A DNA stretch of 64,000 nucleotides from Tistrella mobilis (lineage in GTDB: Bacteria > Pseudomonadota > Alphaproteobacteria > Tistrellales > Tistrellaceae): NCBI RefSeq assembly GCF_041468085.1, contig NZ_CP121017.1, positions 3,413,676-3,477,675 on the forward strand. The letters are read 5' to 3'. Made by a program: the position numbers and the translations under genes. Shown in pieces: positions 36,892 to 46,737 of this stretch; the stretch's first letter is position 1; the number at the start of each line of letters is the position of its first letter. The notes under the pieces were generated by a model that worked only from the letters and a program-made list of their open reading frames with translations, was not told where the DNA came from and did no database searches.

Positions 36892-36906
36892 TGGCCCGCC
36901 TTTTGC
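36892..36906 (+). promoter_or_regulatory. sigma-54 (-24/-12) promoter of the aco operon
   Basis: TGGCCCG (36892-36898), a 4-nt spacer, then TTGC (36903-36906). This differs from the consensus TGGCACG-N4-TTGC at one position, with exact spacing. It lies 61 bp upstream of acoX. With the enhancer-binding protein encoded just upstream, transcription from it should depend on RpoN. Confidence 0.85.
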
Positions 36907-36967
36907 CACTCTCAGCCCGGACCGCACCGTCAGATGTGCGGCGGCAAGATCTCTAAGGGGCATGGGG

Positions 36968-38059
36968 ATGAGGGGCATGGAAACGCGACGAGACGACGCA
37001 GCGCCGCCTGCGGGCGCGCCGCTGGTGGGCGTGATCGCCAATCCGGTTTCCGCGCGGGACATCCGCCGGGTGATCGCCAACGCCACCAGCCTGCAGATCG
37101 CCGACCGGGCCAATATCGTGCTCCGGATTCTGGCCTGTCTGCGCCATTTCGGCATCGGCCGGGTGGTGATGATGCCGGATACCGGCGGGGTGCGGTCGCA
37201 TGTGAAACGCGGCCTGCACCAATCGGCCAATCGCGGCGACGGCCGCTTTCCGGCGGTCGAGTGGCTGGACATGGCCGTCACCGCCACCGCCGATGACAGC
37301 ATCGAGGCCGCCCGGCGCATGGCCGCCATGGGTGTGGCGGTGATCGTGGTTCTGGGCGGCGACGGCACCCATCGCGCCGTCGCCTCGACCTGCGGCCGGG
37401 TGCCGATCGCCGGCGTGTCGACCGGCACCAACAACGCCTTTCCCGACACCCGGGAGGCCACCGTCACCGGGCTGGCCGTGGGGCTGGCCGCCGCCGGGCT
37501 GGTGCCGCCCGAGGTGGCCTTCCGTCCCAACAAGCGCCTGGAGGTGACGGTCGCCGGCCGCACCGAAACCGCGCTGGTCGACGTGGCGGTTGTGGCGGAG
37601 CGTTATGTCGGCGCCCGCGCGCTCTGGCGCACCGAGGGTTTCCGCGAGCTTTTCGTCACCTTCGGCGACCCGCGCACCATCGGCATGTCGGCCATCGCCG
37701 GGCTGTCGGCCCCGGTCGACCGCGCGGCACCTTTCGGCCGCCACATCCGCTTCGCCGAACCCGCCCTGGCCGAACGGGTGCTGCATGCCCCGATCGCCCC
37801 CGGGCTGATCCTGCCGGTCGGCATCGATGCCGTCGCCCGGCTGGATCCCGACCGGCCGGTGCGGATCATGGCCGAGGCCGGCTCACTCGCCTTCGACGGC
37901 GAGCGCGAAATCGCCTTCACCGCCGCCGACGCACCTGCCGTCACGCTGCGCACCGATGCCTTCCGCACCGTCGATGTCGAGGCCTGCATGGCCCATGCCG
38001 CAGCGGAAGGCCTGTTCTTCGACAGGACACGGGGACCGGCTGCAAACACCAGCGCCTGA
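36968..38059 (+). CDS. acoX: AcoX, ATP-NAD kinase-like acetoin catabolism protein
   Basis: A 363-residue protein of the AcoX family, which shares the ATP-NAD kinase fold. It has the nucleotide motif VVLGGDGTHRAVA (about 130-142) and STGTNNAFPDTREAT (about 152-166), like the GGDGT and NE/N-D motifs of NAD kinases. AcoX is found in acetoin operons but its exact role is unknown. Of three in-frame ATGs (36962, 36968, 36977), 36968 has the best spacing from AAGGGG. It is the first gene of the sigma-54-driven operon. Confidence 0.88.
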   Translation: MRGMETRRDDAAPPAGAPLVGVIANPVSARDIRRVIANATSLQIADRANIVLRILACLRHFGIGRVVMMPDTGGVRSHVKRGLHQSANRGDGRFPAVEWLDMAVTATADDSIEAARRMAAMGVAVIVVLGGDGTHRAVASTCGRVPIAGVSTGTNNAFPDTREATVTGLAVGLAAAGLVPPEVAFRPNKRLEVTVAGRTETALVDVAVVAERYVGARALWRTEGFRELFVTFGDPRTIGMSAIAGLSAPVDRAAPFGRHIRFAEPALAERVLHAPIAPGLILPVGIDAVARLDPDRPVRIMAEAGSLAFDGEREIAFTAADAPAVTLRTDAFRTVDVEACMAHAAAEGLFFDRTRGPAANTSA

Positions 38060-38117
38060 GCCCCGACGACTCAACCACGAAGGCGGACCCACCGCCACCA
38101 TCCAGGGAGGATGACCG

Positions 38118-39122
38118 ATGCCGGATTCAAAGCCCGCCCGTCCCGACGGGCCGCTGCCGCTCGATCACGACCGGCTGCTCCACGCCTACCGGATCATGCG
38201 CACCATCCGCGACTTCGAGGAACGCCTGCATGTCGATTTCGGCCGCGGCGACATCCCCGGCTTCGTCCATCTTTATGCCGGCGAAGAGGCGACGGCCGCC
38301 GGCATCATGATGCATCTGAACGATCAGGACCGCATCGCCTCCACCCATCGTGGTCATGGCCATTGCATCGCCAAGGGCGTCGACGTGGTGGAGATGATGG
38401 CCGAGATCTACGGGAAGACCACCGGGTCCTGCCGCGGCAAGGGCGGCTCCATGCACATCGCCGACCTGTCCAAGGGCATGATGGGCGCCAACGGCATCCT
38501 TGGCGCCGGTGCGCCGCTGGTCTGCGGCGCGGCGCTCGCCGCCAAGGTGCTGGGCCACAAGGGGGTGGGCATCAGCTTCGTCGGCGACGGCGCCTCCAAC
38601 CAGGGCACCTTCCTTGAAAGCCTGAACCTCGCCGCGGTCTGGAACCTGCCCGCGATCTTCGTGGTCGAAAACAACGGCTATGCCGAAAGCACCGCTTTCG
38701 AATGGGCGGTGGCCGCCGACAGCTATGTCGATCGCGCGACCGGCTTCGGCCTGCCCGGGGTCACCGTCGACGGCACCGATTTCTTCGCGGTCTACGAAGC
38801 GGCGGGCGAGGTGATCGCCCGGGCGCGCGAGGGCGGCGGGCCGTCGCTGCTGGAATGCAAGATGGTCCGCTTCTTCGGCCATTTCGAAGGCGATGCCCAG
38901 ACCTACCGCGCCAAGGGCGAGCTGGAGCGCATCCGCGCCGAGCAGGACTGCATCCGCATCTTCCGCAGCCGCGTCACCGGCGCGGGTGTGGTGACCGATG
39001 CCGAATGCGATGCGATCGATGCCGAAGTGGCAGAGCTGATCGAGCGCGCCGTCCAGGCCGCCAAGGACGCGCCGATGCCGTCTGCGGCGGATCTCCTCAC
39101 CGACGTCTACGTCTCGTACTGA
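38118..39122 (+). CDS. acoA: acetoin dehydrogenase E1 component, alpha subunit
   Basis: A 334-residue TPP-dependent dehydrogenase alpha subunit. GFVHLYAGEEA (about 48-58), STHRGHGHCIAKG and the thiamin-diphosphate motif GDGASNQGTFLESLNLAAVW (GDG...N, about 158-177) are conserved, with ENNGYAEST next. AcoA/AcoB cleave acetoin to acetaldehyde and hydroxyethyl-TPP, passing the acetyl group to E2. A good AGGGAGG lies 8 nt upstream of its ATG. Cytosolic complex. Confidence 0.93.
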   Translation: MPDSKPARPDGPLPLDHDRLLHAYRIMRTIRDFEERLHVDFGRGDIPGFVHLYAGEEATAAGIMMHLNDQDRIASTHRGHGHCIAKGVDVVEMMAEIYGKTTGSCRGKGGSMHIADLSKGMMGANGILGAGAPLVCGAALAAKVLGHKGVGISFVGDGASNQGTFLESLNLAAVWNLPAIFVVENNGYAESTAFEWAVAADSYVDRATGFGLPGVTVDGTDFFAVYEAAGEVIARAREGGGPSLLECKMVRFFGHFEGDAQTYRAKGELERIRAEQDCIRIFRSRVTGAGVVTDAECDAIDAEVAELIERAVQAAKDAPMPSAADLLTDVYVSY

Positions 39123-39156
39123 GCCGGTCCGGCTCTTCTTCCGGAGGATTTCCGCC

Positions 39157-40164
39157 ATGGCCCGCAAGATCAGCATGAAAGACGCCATCAACGAGGCGCT
39201 GGACCAGGAGATGACCCGCGATCCCACCGTCATCATGATGGGTGAGGACATCGTGGGCGGCACCGGCGCCGGCGGCGAGGCCGACGCCTGGGGCGGCGTT
39301 CTGGGCGTCACCAAGGGGCTCTACGCCAAGCATGGCGACCGGCTGATGGACACGCCGCTTTCCGAAAGCGCCTATATCGGCGCCGCGATCGGTGCCGCGA
39401 CCTGCGGCCTCAGGCCCGTCGCCGAACTGATGTTCATCGACTTCATGGGCGTGTGCTTCGACCAGATCTACAACCAGGCCGCCAAGTTCCGCTACATGTT
39501 CGGCGGCAAGGCCGAAACCCCCGTCACCATCCGCGCCATGGTCGGCGGCGGCTTCCGGGCGGCGGCACAGCACAGCCAGATGCTCACCCCGCTGTTCACC
39601 CATATTCCCGGCCTCAAGGTCGTCTGCCCGTCGAATGCCTATGACGCCAAGGGCCTGCTGATCCAGTCGATCCGCGACAACGACCCGGTGATCTTCTGCG
39701 AGCACAAGGCGCTCTACGGCCACGAGACGGACGTGCCGGCCGAATCCTATGCCATCCCCTTCGCCGAGGCGGCGGTGGTGCGCGAGGGCGGCGACGTCAC
39801 CATCGTGACCTACGGCTTGATGGTCCATCGCGCCCAGGAGGCCGCAGCCCTGCTGGCGAAGGACGGGATCGAGGCCGAGATCATCGATCTGCGCACGCTC
39901 TCGCCGCTCGACATGGACACCGTTCTGGAAAGCGTCGAGGCGACCGGCCGGCTGGTCGTGGTCGACGAGGCGCATCCGCGCTGCTCGATCGCGACCGACA
40001 TCGCCGCCCGGGTGACGCAGGAGGCCTTCAAGGCGCTGAAGGCAGCCCCGCGCATGGTGACCGCCCCCCATACCCCGGTGCCGTTCTCGCCCACCCTCGA
40101 AGACCTGTTCCTGCCCTCGGGCCAGGCGATCGCCGAGGCCGCCCGCGCGACCATCGGCCGCTGA
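39157..40164 (+). CDS. acoB: acetoin dehydrogenase E1 component, beta subunit
   Basis: A 335-residue transketolase-like beta subunit of normal length. MGEDIVGGTGAGGEA (about 28-42), DTPLSESAYIGAAIGAA and AELMFIDFMGVCFDQIYNQA are typical; the Glu in SES is at the position that activates TPP. The C-terminal half includes the VAR/IDLRTLSPLD and VDEAH motifs of E1-beta proteins. It follows acoA by 34 bp with GGAGGA before the ATG. With AcoA it forms the E1 heterotetramer. Confidence 0.93.
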   Translation: MARKISMKDAINEALDQEMTRDPTVIMMGEDIVGGTGAGGEADAWGGVLGVTKGLYAKHGDRLMDTPLSESAYIGAAIGAATCGLRPVAELMFIDFMGVCFDQIYNQAAKFRYMFGGKAETPVTIRAMVGGGFRAAAQHSQMLTPLFTHIPGLKVVCPSNAYDAKGLLIQSIRDNDPVIFCEHKALYGHETDVPAESYAIPFAEAAVVREGGDVTIVTYGLMVHRAQEAAALLAKDGIEAEIIDLRTLSPLDMDTVLESVEATGRLVVVDEAHPRCSIATDIAARVTQEAFKALKAAPRMVTAPHTPVPFSPTLEDLFLPSGQAIAEAARATIGR

Positions 40165-40182
40165 CCAGGAGACGAAACCGCA

Positions 40183-41295
40183 ATGAGTGACGACCGCATC
40201 AAGCCGCTGGTGATGCCGAAATGGGGCCTGTCCATGCAGGAAGGCCGCCTCGCCGCCTGGCTGGTCGAGGAAGGGGCCGACATCTCGGTCGGCGACGAGA
40301 TCATGGAGGTCGAGACCGACAAGATCACCAATGTCGTGGAGGCGGCCGATGCCGGCCGTCTCCGCCGCCGGGTCGGCCAGGAGGGCGAGGTCTACCCGGT
40401 GAAGGCCCTGCTGGGCGTGCTGGCGCCGCCCGAGGTCGATGATGCCGCGATCGACGCCTTCGTCGCCGCCTATGAGGTGCCGGCGGCGGGCGGTGACGAC
40501 GAGGATGCCGCCCCCGCCCATGCCTTCGTCGACACCCCGGCCGGCCGGCTGCGCCATGCCAGCCGCGGCGACAGCGGCCCCCATGTCGTGCTGATCCACG
40601 GCTTCGGCGGCGATCTCGACAACTGGCTGTTCAACATCGACGATCTGGCCGGCGTCGCCCGGGTCCACGCCCTCGACCTGCCCGGCCATGGCCAGTCGTC
40701 CAAGGATGTGGGCACCGGCGACCTGGAGGCGCTGGCCACCGCCGTGCTCGCCTTCATGGACAGCCAGGAGATCGAGGCCGCCCATCTGGTCGGCCATTCC
40801 ATGGGCGGGGCGGTTTCGGCCCATCTCGCCACCACCCGGCCGGAACGCGCCCGATCCCTGACCCTGATCGCCTCGGCGGGGCTGGGGGAGGAGATTGACC
40901 AGGGCTATATCGACGGCTTCGTTTCCGCGGCCTCGCGCCGCGATCTGAAGCCCGTGCTCTCGAAGCTCTTCGCCGATCAGGCTCTGGTCGGCCGGCGGCT
41001 GGTCGACGACCTGCTGAAATACAAGCGCCTCGACGGGGTGGATGCCGCGCTGGCGAAGCTCCGCGACGGGCTGTTCGCGGGCGGGCGCCAGAAGGCCCCG
41101 CTGGCCGCGGCCATCGCCGCCGCCGATCTGCCGGTGCTGGTGATCTGGGGCACGGAGGACCGGGTGATCCCGGCCGCCCATGCCAATGCCCTGCCCGGCG
41201 CCACGGTCGAGGTGCTGCCCGATGCCGGCCACATGGTCCAGATGGAAGCGGCCGCCCGGGTCAACGAGTTGATCCGGCGCCATATCGGAGGATGA
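40183..41295 (+). CDS. acoC: acetoin dehydrogenase E2, lipoyl domain fused to alpha/beta hydrolase
   Basis: A 370-residue fusion. The N-terminal lipoyl domain (about 5-80) has lipoylatable Lys47 in EVETDKITNVVE. It is followed directly by an alpha/beta hydrolase fold (about 118-368) with HGFGGDLDNW, the nucleophile motif GHSMGG, Asp in WGTEDRV and the final His in GHMVQ. This replaces the usual catalytic domain and is typical of AcoC. It accepts the acetyl group from E1 and hands it to CoA. It lies 18 bp after acoB. No E3 gene is in the operon. Confidence 0.92.
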   Translation: MSDDRIKPLVMPKWGLSMQEGRLAAWLVEEGADISVGDEIMEVETDKITNVVEAADAGRLRRRVGQEGEVYPVKALLGVLAPPEVDDAAIDAFVAAYEVPAAGGDDEDAAPAHAFVDTPAGRLRHASRGDSGPHVVLIHGFGGDLDNWLFNIDDLAGVARVHALDLPGHGQSSKDVGTGDLEALATAVLAFMDSQEIEAAHLVGHSMGGAVSAHLATTRPERARSLTLIASAGLGEEIDQGYIDGFVSAASRRDLKPVLSKLFADQALVGRRLVDDLLKYKRLDGVDAALAKLRDGLFAGGRQKAPLAAAIAAADLPVLVIWGTEDRVIPAAHANALPGATVEVLPDAGHMVQMEAAARVNELIRRHIGG

Positions 41296-41299
41296 TCCC

Positions 41300-42094
41300 A
41301 TGACCGCCTCTCTCCCCCTTTCGGGTCGCCGCACGGTGGTGACCGGCGCCGGCCGCGGCATCGGGGCCGCCATCGCCCGCGGGCTTGCCGCCCAGGGTGC
41401 GGCGGTGATGATCGCCGATCTCAACCCCGACACCGCCGCCGGGGTGGCCGACGAAATCCGCAAGGCCGGCGGCACGGCCGCCGCCACCGCGGTCGATGTG
41501 CGCGAGCGGGCCTCGGTCGCGGCCATGCTCGACCGGACGATCGCCGAGTTCGGCGGGCTGGACGTGGTGTTCAACAATGCCGGCATCGCCCAGGTCCGCC
41601 CCTTCCTCGCCATCACCGAAGACGACTGGCGGACGGTGATGGACGTGAACGGGCTGGGTGTGCTGATCGGCATGCAGGAAGCGATCACCCGCCTGCGCGC
41701 CCAGGGCACGGGCGGTGCGATCATCAACACCGCCTCCATCGCCGGCAAGCAGGGCTATGAACCGCTGGCCCATTATTCCGCCAGCAAGTTCGCGGTCGTC
41801 GCCCTCACCCAGGCGGCGGCGCGGGCCTTCGGGGCGGAGAACATCCGGGTCAATGCGATCTGCCCGGGCGTGGTCGCGACCGACATGTGGAAGCTGATCG
41901 ACCAGGGCTTCCGCGACTCAGGGCTGACCGGCCGCGAGAACGAGGCCTTCGATCAGTTCGCCGCCGGGGCCGTGCTCGGTCGCCCGTCCAGGGCCGAGGA
42001 TCTGGTCGGCGTCGCCTGCTTCCTGGCATCCGATGCGGCCGCCTTCATGACCGGTCAGACCCTGCTGGTCGACGGCGGCATGGTGATGGACTGA
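41300..42094 (+). CDS. SDR, likely diacetyl/acetoin-butanediol dehydrogenase
   Basis: A 264-residue classical SDR, with TGAGRGIGAAIA (about 15-26), NNAG, Ser in INTASIAG and YSASK (about 156-160). Asp at MIADLN suggests NAD(H). Its place as the last gene of the aco operon, 4 bp after acoC, suggests conversion of 2,3-butanediol or diacetyl and acetoin. That is inference from context, as SDR sequence seldom fixes the substrate. A strong terminator follows. Confidence 0.8.
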   Translation: MTASLPLSGRRTVVTGAGRGIGAAIARGLAAQGAAVMIADLNPDTAAGVADEIRKAGGTAAATAVDVRERASVAAMLDRTIAEFGGLDVVFNNAGIAQVRPFLAITEDDWRTVMDVNGLGVLIGMQEAITRLRAQGTGGAIINTASIAGKQGYEPLAHYSASKFAVVALTQAAARAFGAENIRVNAICPGVVATDMWKLIDQGFRDSGLTGRENEAFDQFAAGAVLGRPSRAEDLVGVACFLASDAAAFMTGQTLLVDGGMVMD

Positions 42095-42130
42095 CCTCCC
42101 GGATCCACACTTTTTCCCCACCGCCGTCCC

Positions 42131-42164
42131 CGCCCCGCCCCGGCTCCACCCGGGGCGGGGTTTT
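42131..42164 (+). terminator. rho-independent terminator of the aco operon
   Basis: CGCCCCGCCCCGG (42131-42143) pairs with CCCGGGGCGGGG (42149-42160), followed by TTTTC. It lies 37 bp after the SDR stop and closes the operon. Confidence 0.8.
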
Positions 42165-42269
42165 CATGTCTTGTCCTTTAAACGACCGGTTCCCCACCTC
42201 GTCGCACAACGCTAATGTTGCGCTTCAATGACGCCGGGTGACGATGCGGCAACCTTCAGGAGCGCATGA

Positions 42270-44372
42270 ATGCGGATCTTGCGACAGGGATCTCTGACGT
42301 TCCGGATCACCGCCGGCATGGCCACGGTGCTGGTGATCTCGGTCGTGGCCATCGCGGTCACCCTGCTCTCCCTGTCGCGTCAGGCCGCCGAAGACGCGGC
42401 CATGGCCCATCTTGCGGAACTCGCCACCGGCCAGGCGGCGGTGATCCGCGCCGATATCGGCCAGGCGGTCGACGACGCCCGCGCGCTCGCCCGTGCTGTC
42501 GCCGTGGAACAGGCGCGCCCCGCCCCCGACCGGCGGGTGGTCGATGCCCATCTGGCGCGCCTTGCCGGCGAACGGCCGGCCTATGCCGGTGTCTGGGTGG
42601 ACATGGCGCCCGACGCCTTCGACCGCCGTGATGCCGAATATGCTGCGGCCCGTGCCGCGGCAGGGGATGCACCGACCGAAATCCTTGCGCTGCCAGGCAC
42701 CGGCCGGATGAGCCTGCTCTGGTATCCGGACGAAACGACGGGGCGGCCGGTCGCCGATGCCACCGACGGCGCCGCCTTCGACGAGGTGATGACCAAGGAA
42801 TATTATCGCGCGGCCGCCCGGGCCCGCGGCGCCGCCGTCACCCTGCCCTATCTCGACGACTTCACCAAGGCGCTGATGACCAGCACGGTGATGCCGGTGA
42901 TGGCCGACGGGAAAATCCTCGGGGTTGCAGGCGTGGACATCACGCTGGCCGGCATCGCCGAACGGCTGTCGGCCATCCGGCCCTATGGCGCGGGTTGGCT
43001 GGCGGTGGTCGCAAGCGACGGCAGCTATGTCGCCCATCCGGACCCGGCCCGGCTCTCGCATGCCGATGACGACCTGCCCGGCGCGCTCCGGCAGGCGATT
43101 GCGGCCGGCCGCAGCATAACTGCGGCCGCTGAACTGGATGGCACGCCCCATCACCTGCACCTTGAACCGCTCACCTTCAACGAGGCGGCGGGGCGCTGGA
43201 CCCTGATCGTCGCCGTACCGCGCGACGCCTTCATGGCCGAGGCCGACCGGCTGCTGATCAGCTGCCTTGCGGCCGGCGGGCTGGCGCTACTGCTGGGCCT
43301 GATCATCGCCTGGCTGCTGGGCCGCGGCATCTCGCGCCCGGTTCAGGCGATGACCGGGGTGATGGGCCGGCTGGCCGGCGGGGATCTGGCGGTCGATATC
43401 CCCGCCCGCGGCCAGCGCGACGAACTGGGCGAGATGGCGCGGGCGCTCGACCTTTTCCGCGAAACGGCCCTGCGTGCCCGGGATCTCGACGCCGCAGACC
43501 GCGCCGCCCGCGCCCGCAGCGAGGCGCGGGCCGCCGCACTCGCCGAGGCTCAGGCGGAATTCGACAGCCGGGCCGGCGCCCTGGTCGACGTCCTCGCCCG
43601 TTCCGCGGCCGAACTCAACGGCACCGCCCATGCCCTGTCGGGCATCGCCGGAACCACCCGCGGCCGGGCCGACGAGGTGGCGGACGAAGCCGAACGGGCG
43701 ACCCGCAGCGTCGAAACCGTGGCCGGCGCCACGGCCGATCTTGCCCGGACCTTCGAAGACATCCGCCGCCGGGTCGACCGCTCGGTGGGCGATGCCGAGG
43801 CTGCCGAGGCCGAAACCCGGCGCACCGATGTGGCTGTCGCCCGGCTGACCGAGAATGCCGGCCGGATCGGCGAGGTGGTCGACATGATCCGCGGCATCGC
43901 CGAGCAGACCAATCTTCTGGCCCTCAACGCCACGATCGAGGCGGCACGGGCCGGCGAGGCCGGCAAGGGCTTCGCGGTGGTCGCCGCCGAGGTGAAGCAG
44001 CTGGCCGACCAGACCGCACGGCTGACCGACGACATTCTGGTACAGGTGACCGGCATCCGCGATGCAACGACGGAGACTGCCCGCTCGATCTCGGCGGTCG
44101 GCAACGCCATCGACGGGTTGACCGGCACCGCCCGCGACATCCGCGCGGCCGTGGAAGAACAGGACCGCGCCACCCGCGACATCGCCCGCAATCTTCAGGA
44201 TGCCGCCGGCGCAACCCGGCAGGCTGCCGGACGCATGGCGGACATCCGGGCGGCAGCGGGGGAAACCGGCACTGCCGCCACCCGCGTTCTGGCCGCCGCA
44301 GAGGCCGTCGGCCGCGATTCCGCCGGGCTGGCTGCGGAAGTCCGGCGCTTCGGAGAGATGGCCCGCGATTGA
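42270..44372 (+). CDS. methyl-accepting chemotaxis protein with dCache-type sensor
   Basis: A 700-residue chemoreceptor. A first membrane helix (about 10-32) precedes a large periplasmic dCache-like domain (about 40-325), with the [21 protein letters not shown] and VAGVDITL segments of that fold. A second helix (about 332-352), a HAMP domain and the methyl-accepting domain follow. Its hairpin tip reads [20 protein letters not shown] (about 537-556), nearly identical across the family. The ligand is unknown. A monocistronic gene after the aco terminator; an acetoin or organic-acid ligand would be a guess from position. Confidence 0.92.
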   Translation: MRILRQGSLTFRITAGMATVLVISVVAIAVTLLSLSRQAAEDAAMAHLAELATGQAAVIRADIGQAVDDARALARAVAVEQARPAPDRRVVDAHLARLAGERPAYAGVWVDMAPDAFDRRDAEYAAARAAAGDAPTEILALPGTGRMSLLWYPDETTGRPVADATDGAAFDEVMTKEYYRAAARARGAAVTLPYLDDFTKALMTSTVMPVMADGKILGVAGVDITLAGIAERLSAIRPYGAGWLAVVASDGSYVAHPDPARLSHADDDLPGALRQAIAAGRSITAAAELDGTPHHLHLEPLTFNEAAGRWTLIVAVPRDAFMAEADRLLISCLAAGGLALLLGLIIAWLLGRGISRPVQAMTGVMGRLAGGDLAVDIPARGQRDELGEMARALDLFRETALRARDLDAADRAARARSEARAAALAEAQAEFDSRAGALVDVLARSAAELNGTAHALSGIAGTTRGRADEVADEAERATRSVETVAGATADLARTFEDIRRRVDRSVGDAEAAEAETRRTDVAVARLTENAGRIGEVVDMIRGIAEQTNLLALNATIEAARAGEAGKGFAVVAAEVKQLADQTARLTDDILVQVTGIRDATTETARSISAVGNAIDGLTGTARDIRAAVEEQDRATRDIARNLQDAAGATRQAAGRMADIRAAAGETGTAATRVLAAAEAVGRDSAGLAAEVRRFGEMARD

Positions 44373-44442
44373 GATGATGTGCCTTGTGACGTTGTCGTCC
44401 GTTCAGATCAGGCTGGGATGCCCGCCGGTCGTGAGGTGACCA

Positions 44443-45546
44443 TCAGGCCGAAACCGATGCAATACCCGCCGCGACGATATCCGCCTCGCTCATGCCCCGC
44501 CGCCAGTGGGAGAAGGCGATCATGCGATTGGCCGGGATGCCGGCCTCCGCCCTGAGGAAAGCATGCATCGCACGGAAGGCGGTGTATTCGGCCCCGATCC
44601 AGGCGAAGATGTCGCCGTGATCGGCCGGCACCGCCACCTGCCGCAGGGCATCGGCCAGCAGGGTGGTGGTCCCTGGTGCCGCAGCACCGCGATGCAGCCA
44701 GCGGATCTGCACCCCGGGCGGTGCGGCGATCACCTGTTCCTCGGCGGCATCGGCGACCTCGATCAGCGCCACGCCCGCGGCCTCCGCCGGCAGCCCTTCC
44801 AGAATGCGGGCAATGCCGGGCAGGCCGGTTTCATCGCCGGCCAGAAGATACCAGCCCGCCGGCTTCGGCCCGTTGGCGGCCGGCCCCAGAATGCCCACGA
44901 TATCGCCCGGCGCCGCGTCCCGCGCCCAGGCAGCCCCGGGGCCCGCACCGTCATGGAGCACGAAATCGATGTCGAGCCGGCCGGCCGCGGCATCGATCCG
45001 GCGGATGGTGAAGATGCGCGAGGGCAGCACGCCGTTCCCGGGCCAGAGGATCCGGCCGTGATCGTCAAGCTCCGGCCAGTGCGGGGCTGTGACACCCTTT
45101 GCCTGGAACAGCAGCCGGCAGTGGATCTGGTCGGGCACGGCATAGCGGCCCAGATCCTTGCCCGTGAAGGTGATCCTGCGCATGCCCGGCGTCAGATCGG
45201 TGACGGCGCAGACGGTCAGCACGCGCAGATCCTGCGGCAGGGCAGCGCCCACGGTATCGCCGGTCCAGCTGATCTGAAGCCGTTCGGGCCGGGCGACGAA
45301 GTCGATCAGCCCGGTCAGCTCGTGCTTCAGGCGGTTGAAGGCCGCGGGATCCGAGGCTTCGACCAGCAGCCGCAGCACCCCCTGCCCCGGCGCCAGCCGG
45401 GCGCGAGCGGCGCCGGCCTCGACCAGATAATCGTCCCCCTCGGCACGGAGCGTCAGGTTATGGGCCGAGAGCGAAGCGATGATGGTGTCGAGATACCGGT
45501 CGAGACCGGCAAAGGCGATCTCGGCCTCGGCCTTGAAGCGTGGCAT
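44443..45546 (-). CDS. siderophore-interacting protein with N-terminal DUF2218 domain
   Basis: A 367-residue fusion. Residues about 1-95 are a DUF2218 domain (ATP-independent, heme or metal-linked small fold). About 110-365 is a flavin-reductase-like SIP domain with PSRIFTIRRID (FAD site), VLHDGAGPGAAWA and a C-terminal SHWRRGMSEAD. SIPs (ViuB/YqjH) use NAD(P)H to reduce ferric siderophores in the cytosol and release iron. It is the last gene of a three-gene iron operon, 40 bp after the binding-protein stop. The fusion is seen in a subset of SIPs. Confidence 0.88.
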   Translation of the reverse strand: MPRFKAEAEIAFAGLDRYLDTIIASLSAHNLTLRAEGDDYLVEAGAARARLAPGQGVLRLLVEASDPAAFNRLKHELTGLIDFVARPERLQISWTGDTVGAALPQDLRVLTVCAVTDLTPGMRRITFTGKDLGRYAVPDQIHCRLLFQAKGVTAPHWPELDDHGRILWPGNGVLPSRIFTIRRIDAAAGRLDIDFVLHDGAGPGAAWARDAAPGDIVGILGPAANGPKPAGWYLLAGDETGLPGIARILEGLPAEAAGVALIEVADAAEEQVIAAPPGVQIRWLHRGAAAPGTTTLLADALRQVAVPADHGDIFAWIGAEYTAFRAMHAFLRAEAGIPANRMIAFSHWRRGMSEADIVAAGIASVSA

Positions 45547-45586
45547 GGGGCTCGTCCTTCAGATTGTCTTGTTTTTCGAGCGGGTC

Positions 45587-46723
45587 TCAGCCCGCAAGGC
45601 TCACCCAGCAGGGGCCGGGCAGCGGTTCGGCAAGGAAGCGCCGGCCGATCTCGTCGAGCGTCGCCGCAGGGTCGAGATCGGCGAACAGCGCCGGATGCAG
45701 CCAGGTGGCGGCGATCTCGACGAACAGGATGTTGAGCGGAGCAACCGTCAACAACCCCGTCCACACCCCGTGCACCCGCCGGTCGCGGACGGCCGGCAGC
45801 GTCTCGAAACCGGTGCGCGCGACCAGCCGGGCAAGGCCGGCGCGCGCGGCTGCCGGGTCGAGCCCCGGGCCGATGCCCGGCCGGATATCGCCGCCATAGG
45901 CACCGCCCGAGGCGATATAGACCGCCGGCGCCTCGGTCATCAGCTGCTCGATCGGCAGTTTGGCATACCAGGACGCCTGGACGGCCGAGAGGTTGCTGCC
46001 GCCGGCAAGCGCCAGAAGGTCACCCCAGATCCGCCGCCCGGCCGCCCAGCAGCAATCGTCATAGGTCGACTGGACTTCCAGATAGGTCCGGACCGGCACC
46101 ATACCGGCGAGCCGCCCGGTCACCCGCGCCAGATGATCGGCGACGAAACCGGTGAAGGCGCGGGCGCGGGCGCGCGCGCCCAGCACCTCGCCCCACATCC
46201 GCATCGCCCGGCCCATGTCCCCGATCGGGTCGCCGGCCGCACCTGCCGGCGGTGCCGCATTGCTGGCGGCATTGCTGAACACCACCGGAATGCCGGCGGC
46301 GGCCAGCTGCTGGACCAGACGTCCCTCGCCCAGTTCCGGCTCCATATAGGCGGTGGCGACCACCAGGTCGGGGGTGAGCGACAGGATATGCTCCACCGAC
46401 AGCGTGTCGGGCGTCTGGCCGCCGATCTCGGCGATCAGGCTGCCATCGGGCCGCGTTTCATAACGCCGGCGCAGAAGATCGCTGTCGAGCCTGGCCACAT
46501 CCGCCCAGCCGACCACCAGCCGCGACGGTTCGGGGTGCAGCAGGGCCATGCTGATCACGTCGCGCGCATCCAGCAGCACGATACGCCCCACCGGCCCCGC
46601 CAGTTCGACCCTCCGGCCGATCACGTCGGTGACGACCATCCCGCCGCCTGCGGCACGGGCGAGCGTCGGGGCTGCGGCAGCCGCCCCCAGCAGGGCCAGA
46701 AAACTGCGGCGATCGAGATCCAT
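45587..46723 (-). CDS. iron-siderophore ABC transporter substrate-binding protein
   Basis: A 378-residue periplasmic binding protein. A twin-arginine-like signal (DRRSFLALLGAAAAAPTLARA) is followed by a FhuD/BtuF-type fold with two lobes. Typical patterns are VTDVIGRRVELAGPVGRIV at the start and DLVVATAYMEPELGEG in the first lobe. It carries ferric siderophore from the outer membrane receptor to an inner-membrane permease. No permease or ATPase gene is adjacent. The start is ATG 46723, 14 bp after the stop of the receptor gene. Confidence 0.85.
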   Translation of the reverse strand: MDLDRRSFLALLGAAAAAPTLARAAGGGMVVTDVIGRRVELAGPVGRIVLLDARDVISMALLHPEPSRLVVGWADVARLDSDLLRRRYETRPDGSLIAEIGGQTPDTLSVEHILSLTPDLVVATAYMEPELGEGRLVQQLAAAGIPVVFSNAASNAAPPAGAAGDPIGDMGRAMRMWGEVLGARARARAFTGFVADHLARVTGRLAGMVPVRTYLEVQSTYDDCCWAAGRRIWGDLLALAGGSNLSAVQASWYAKLPIEQLMTEAPAVYIASGGAYGGDIRPGIGPGLDPAAARAGLARLVARTGFETLPAVRDRRVHGVWTGLLTVAPLNILFVEIAATWLHPALFADLDPAATLDEIGRRFLAEPLPGPCWVSLAG

Positions 46724-46737
46724 CAGAGACCGGCTCC

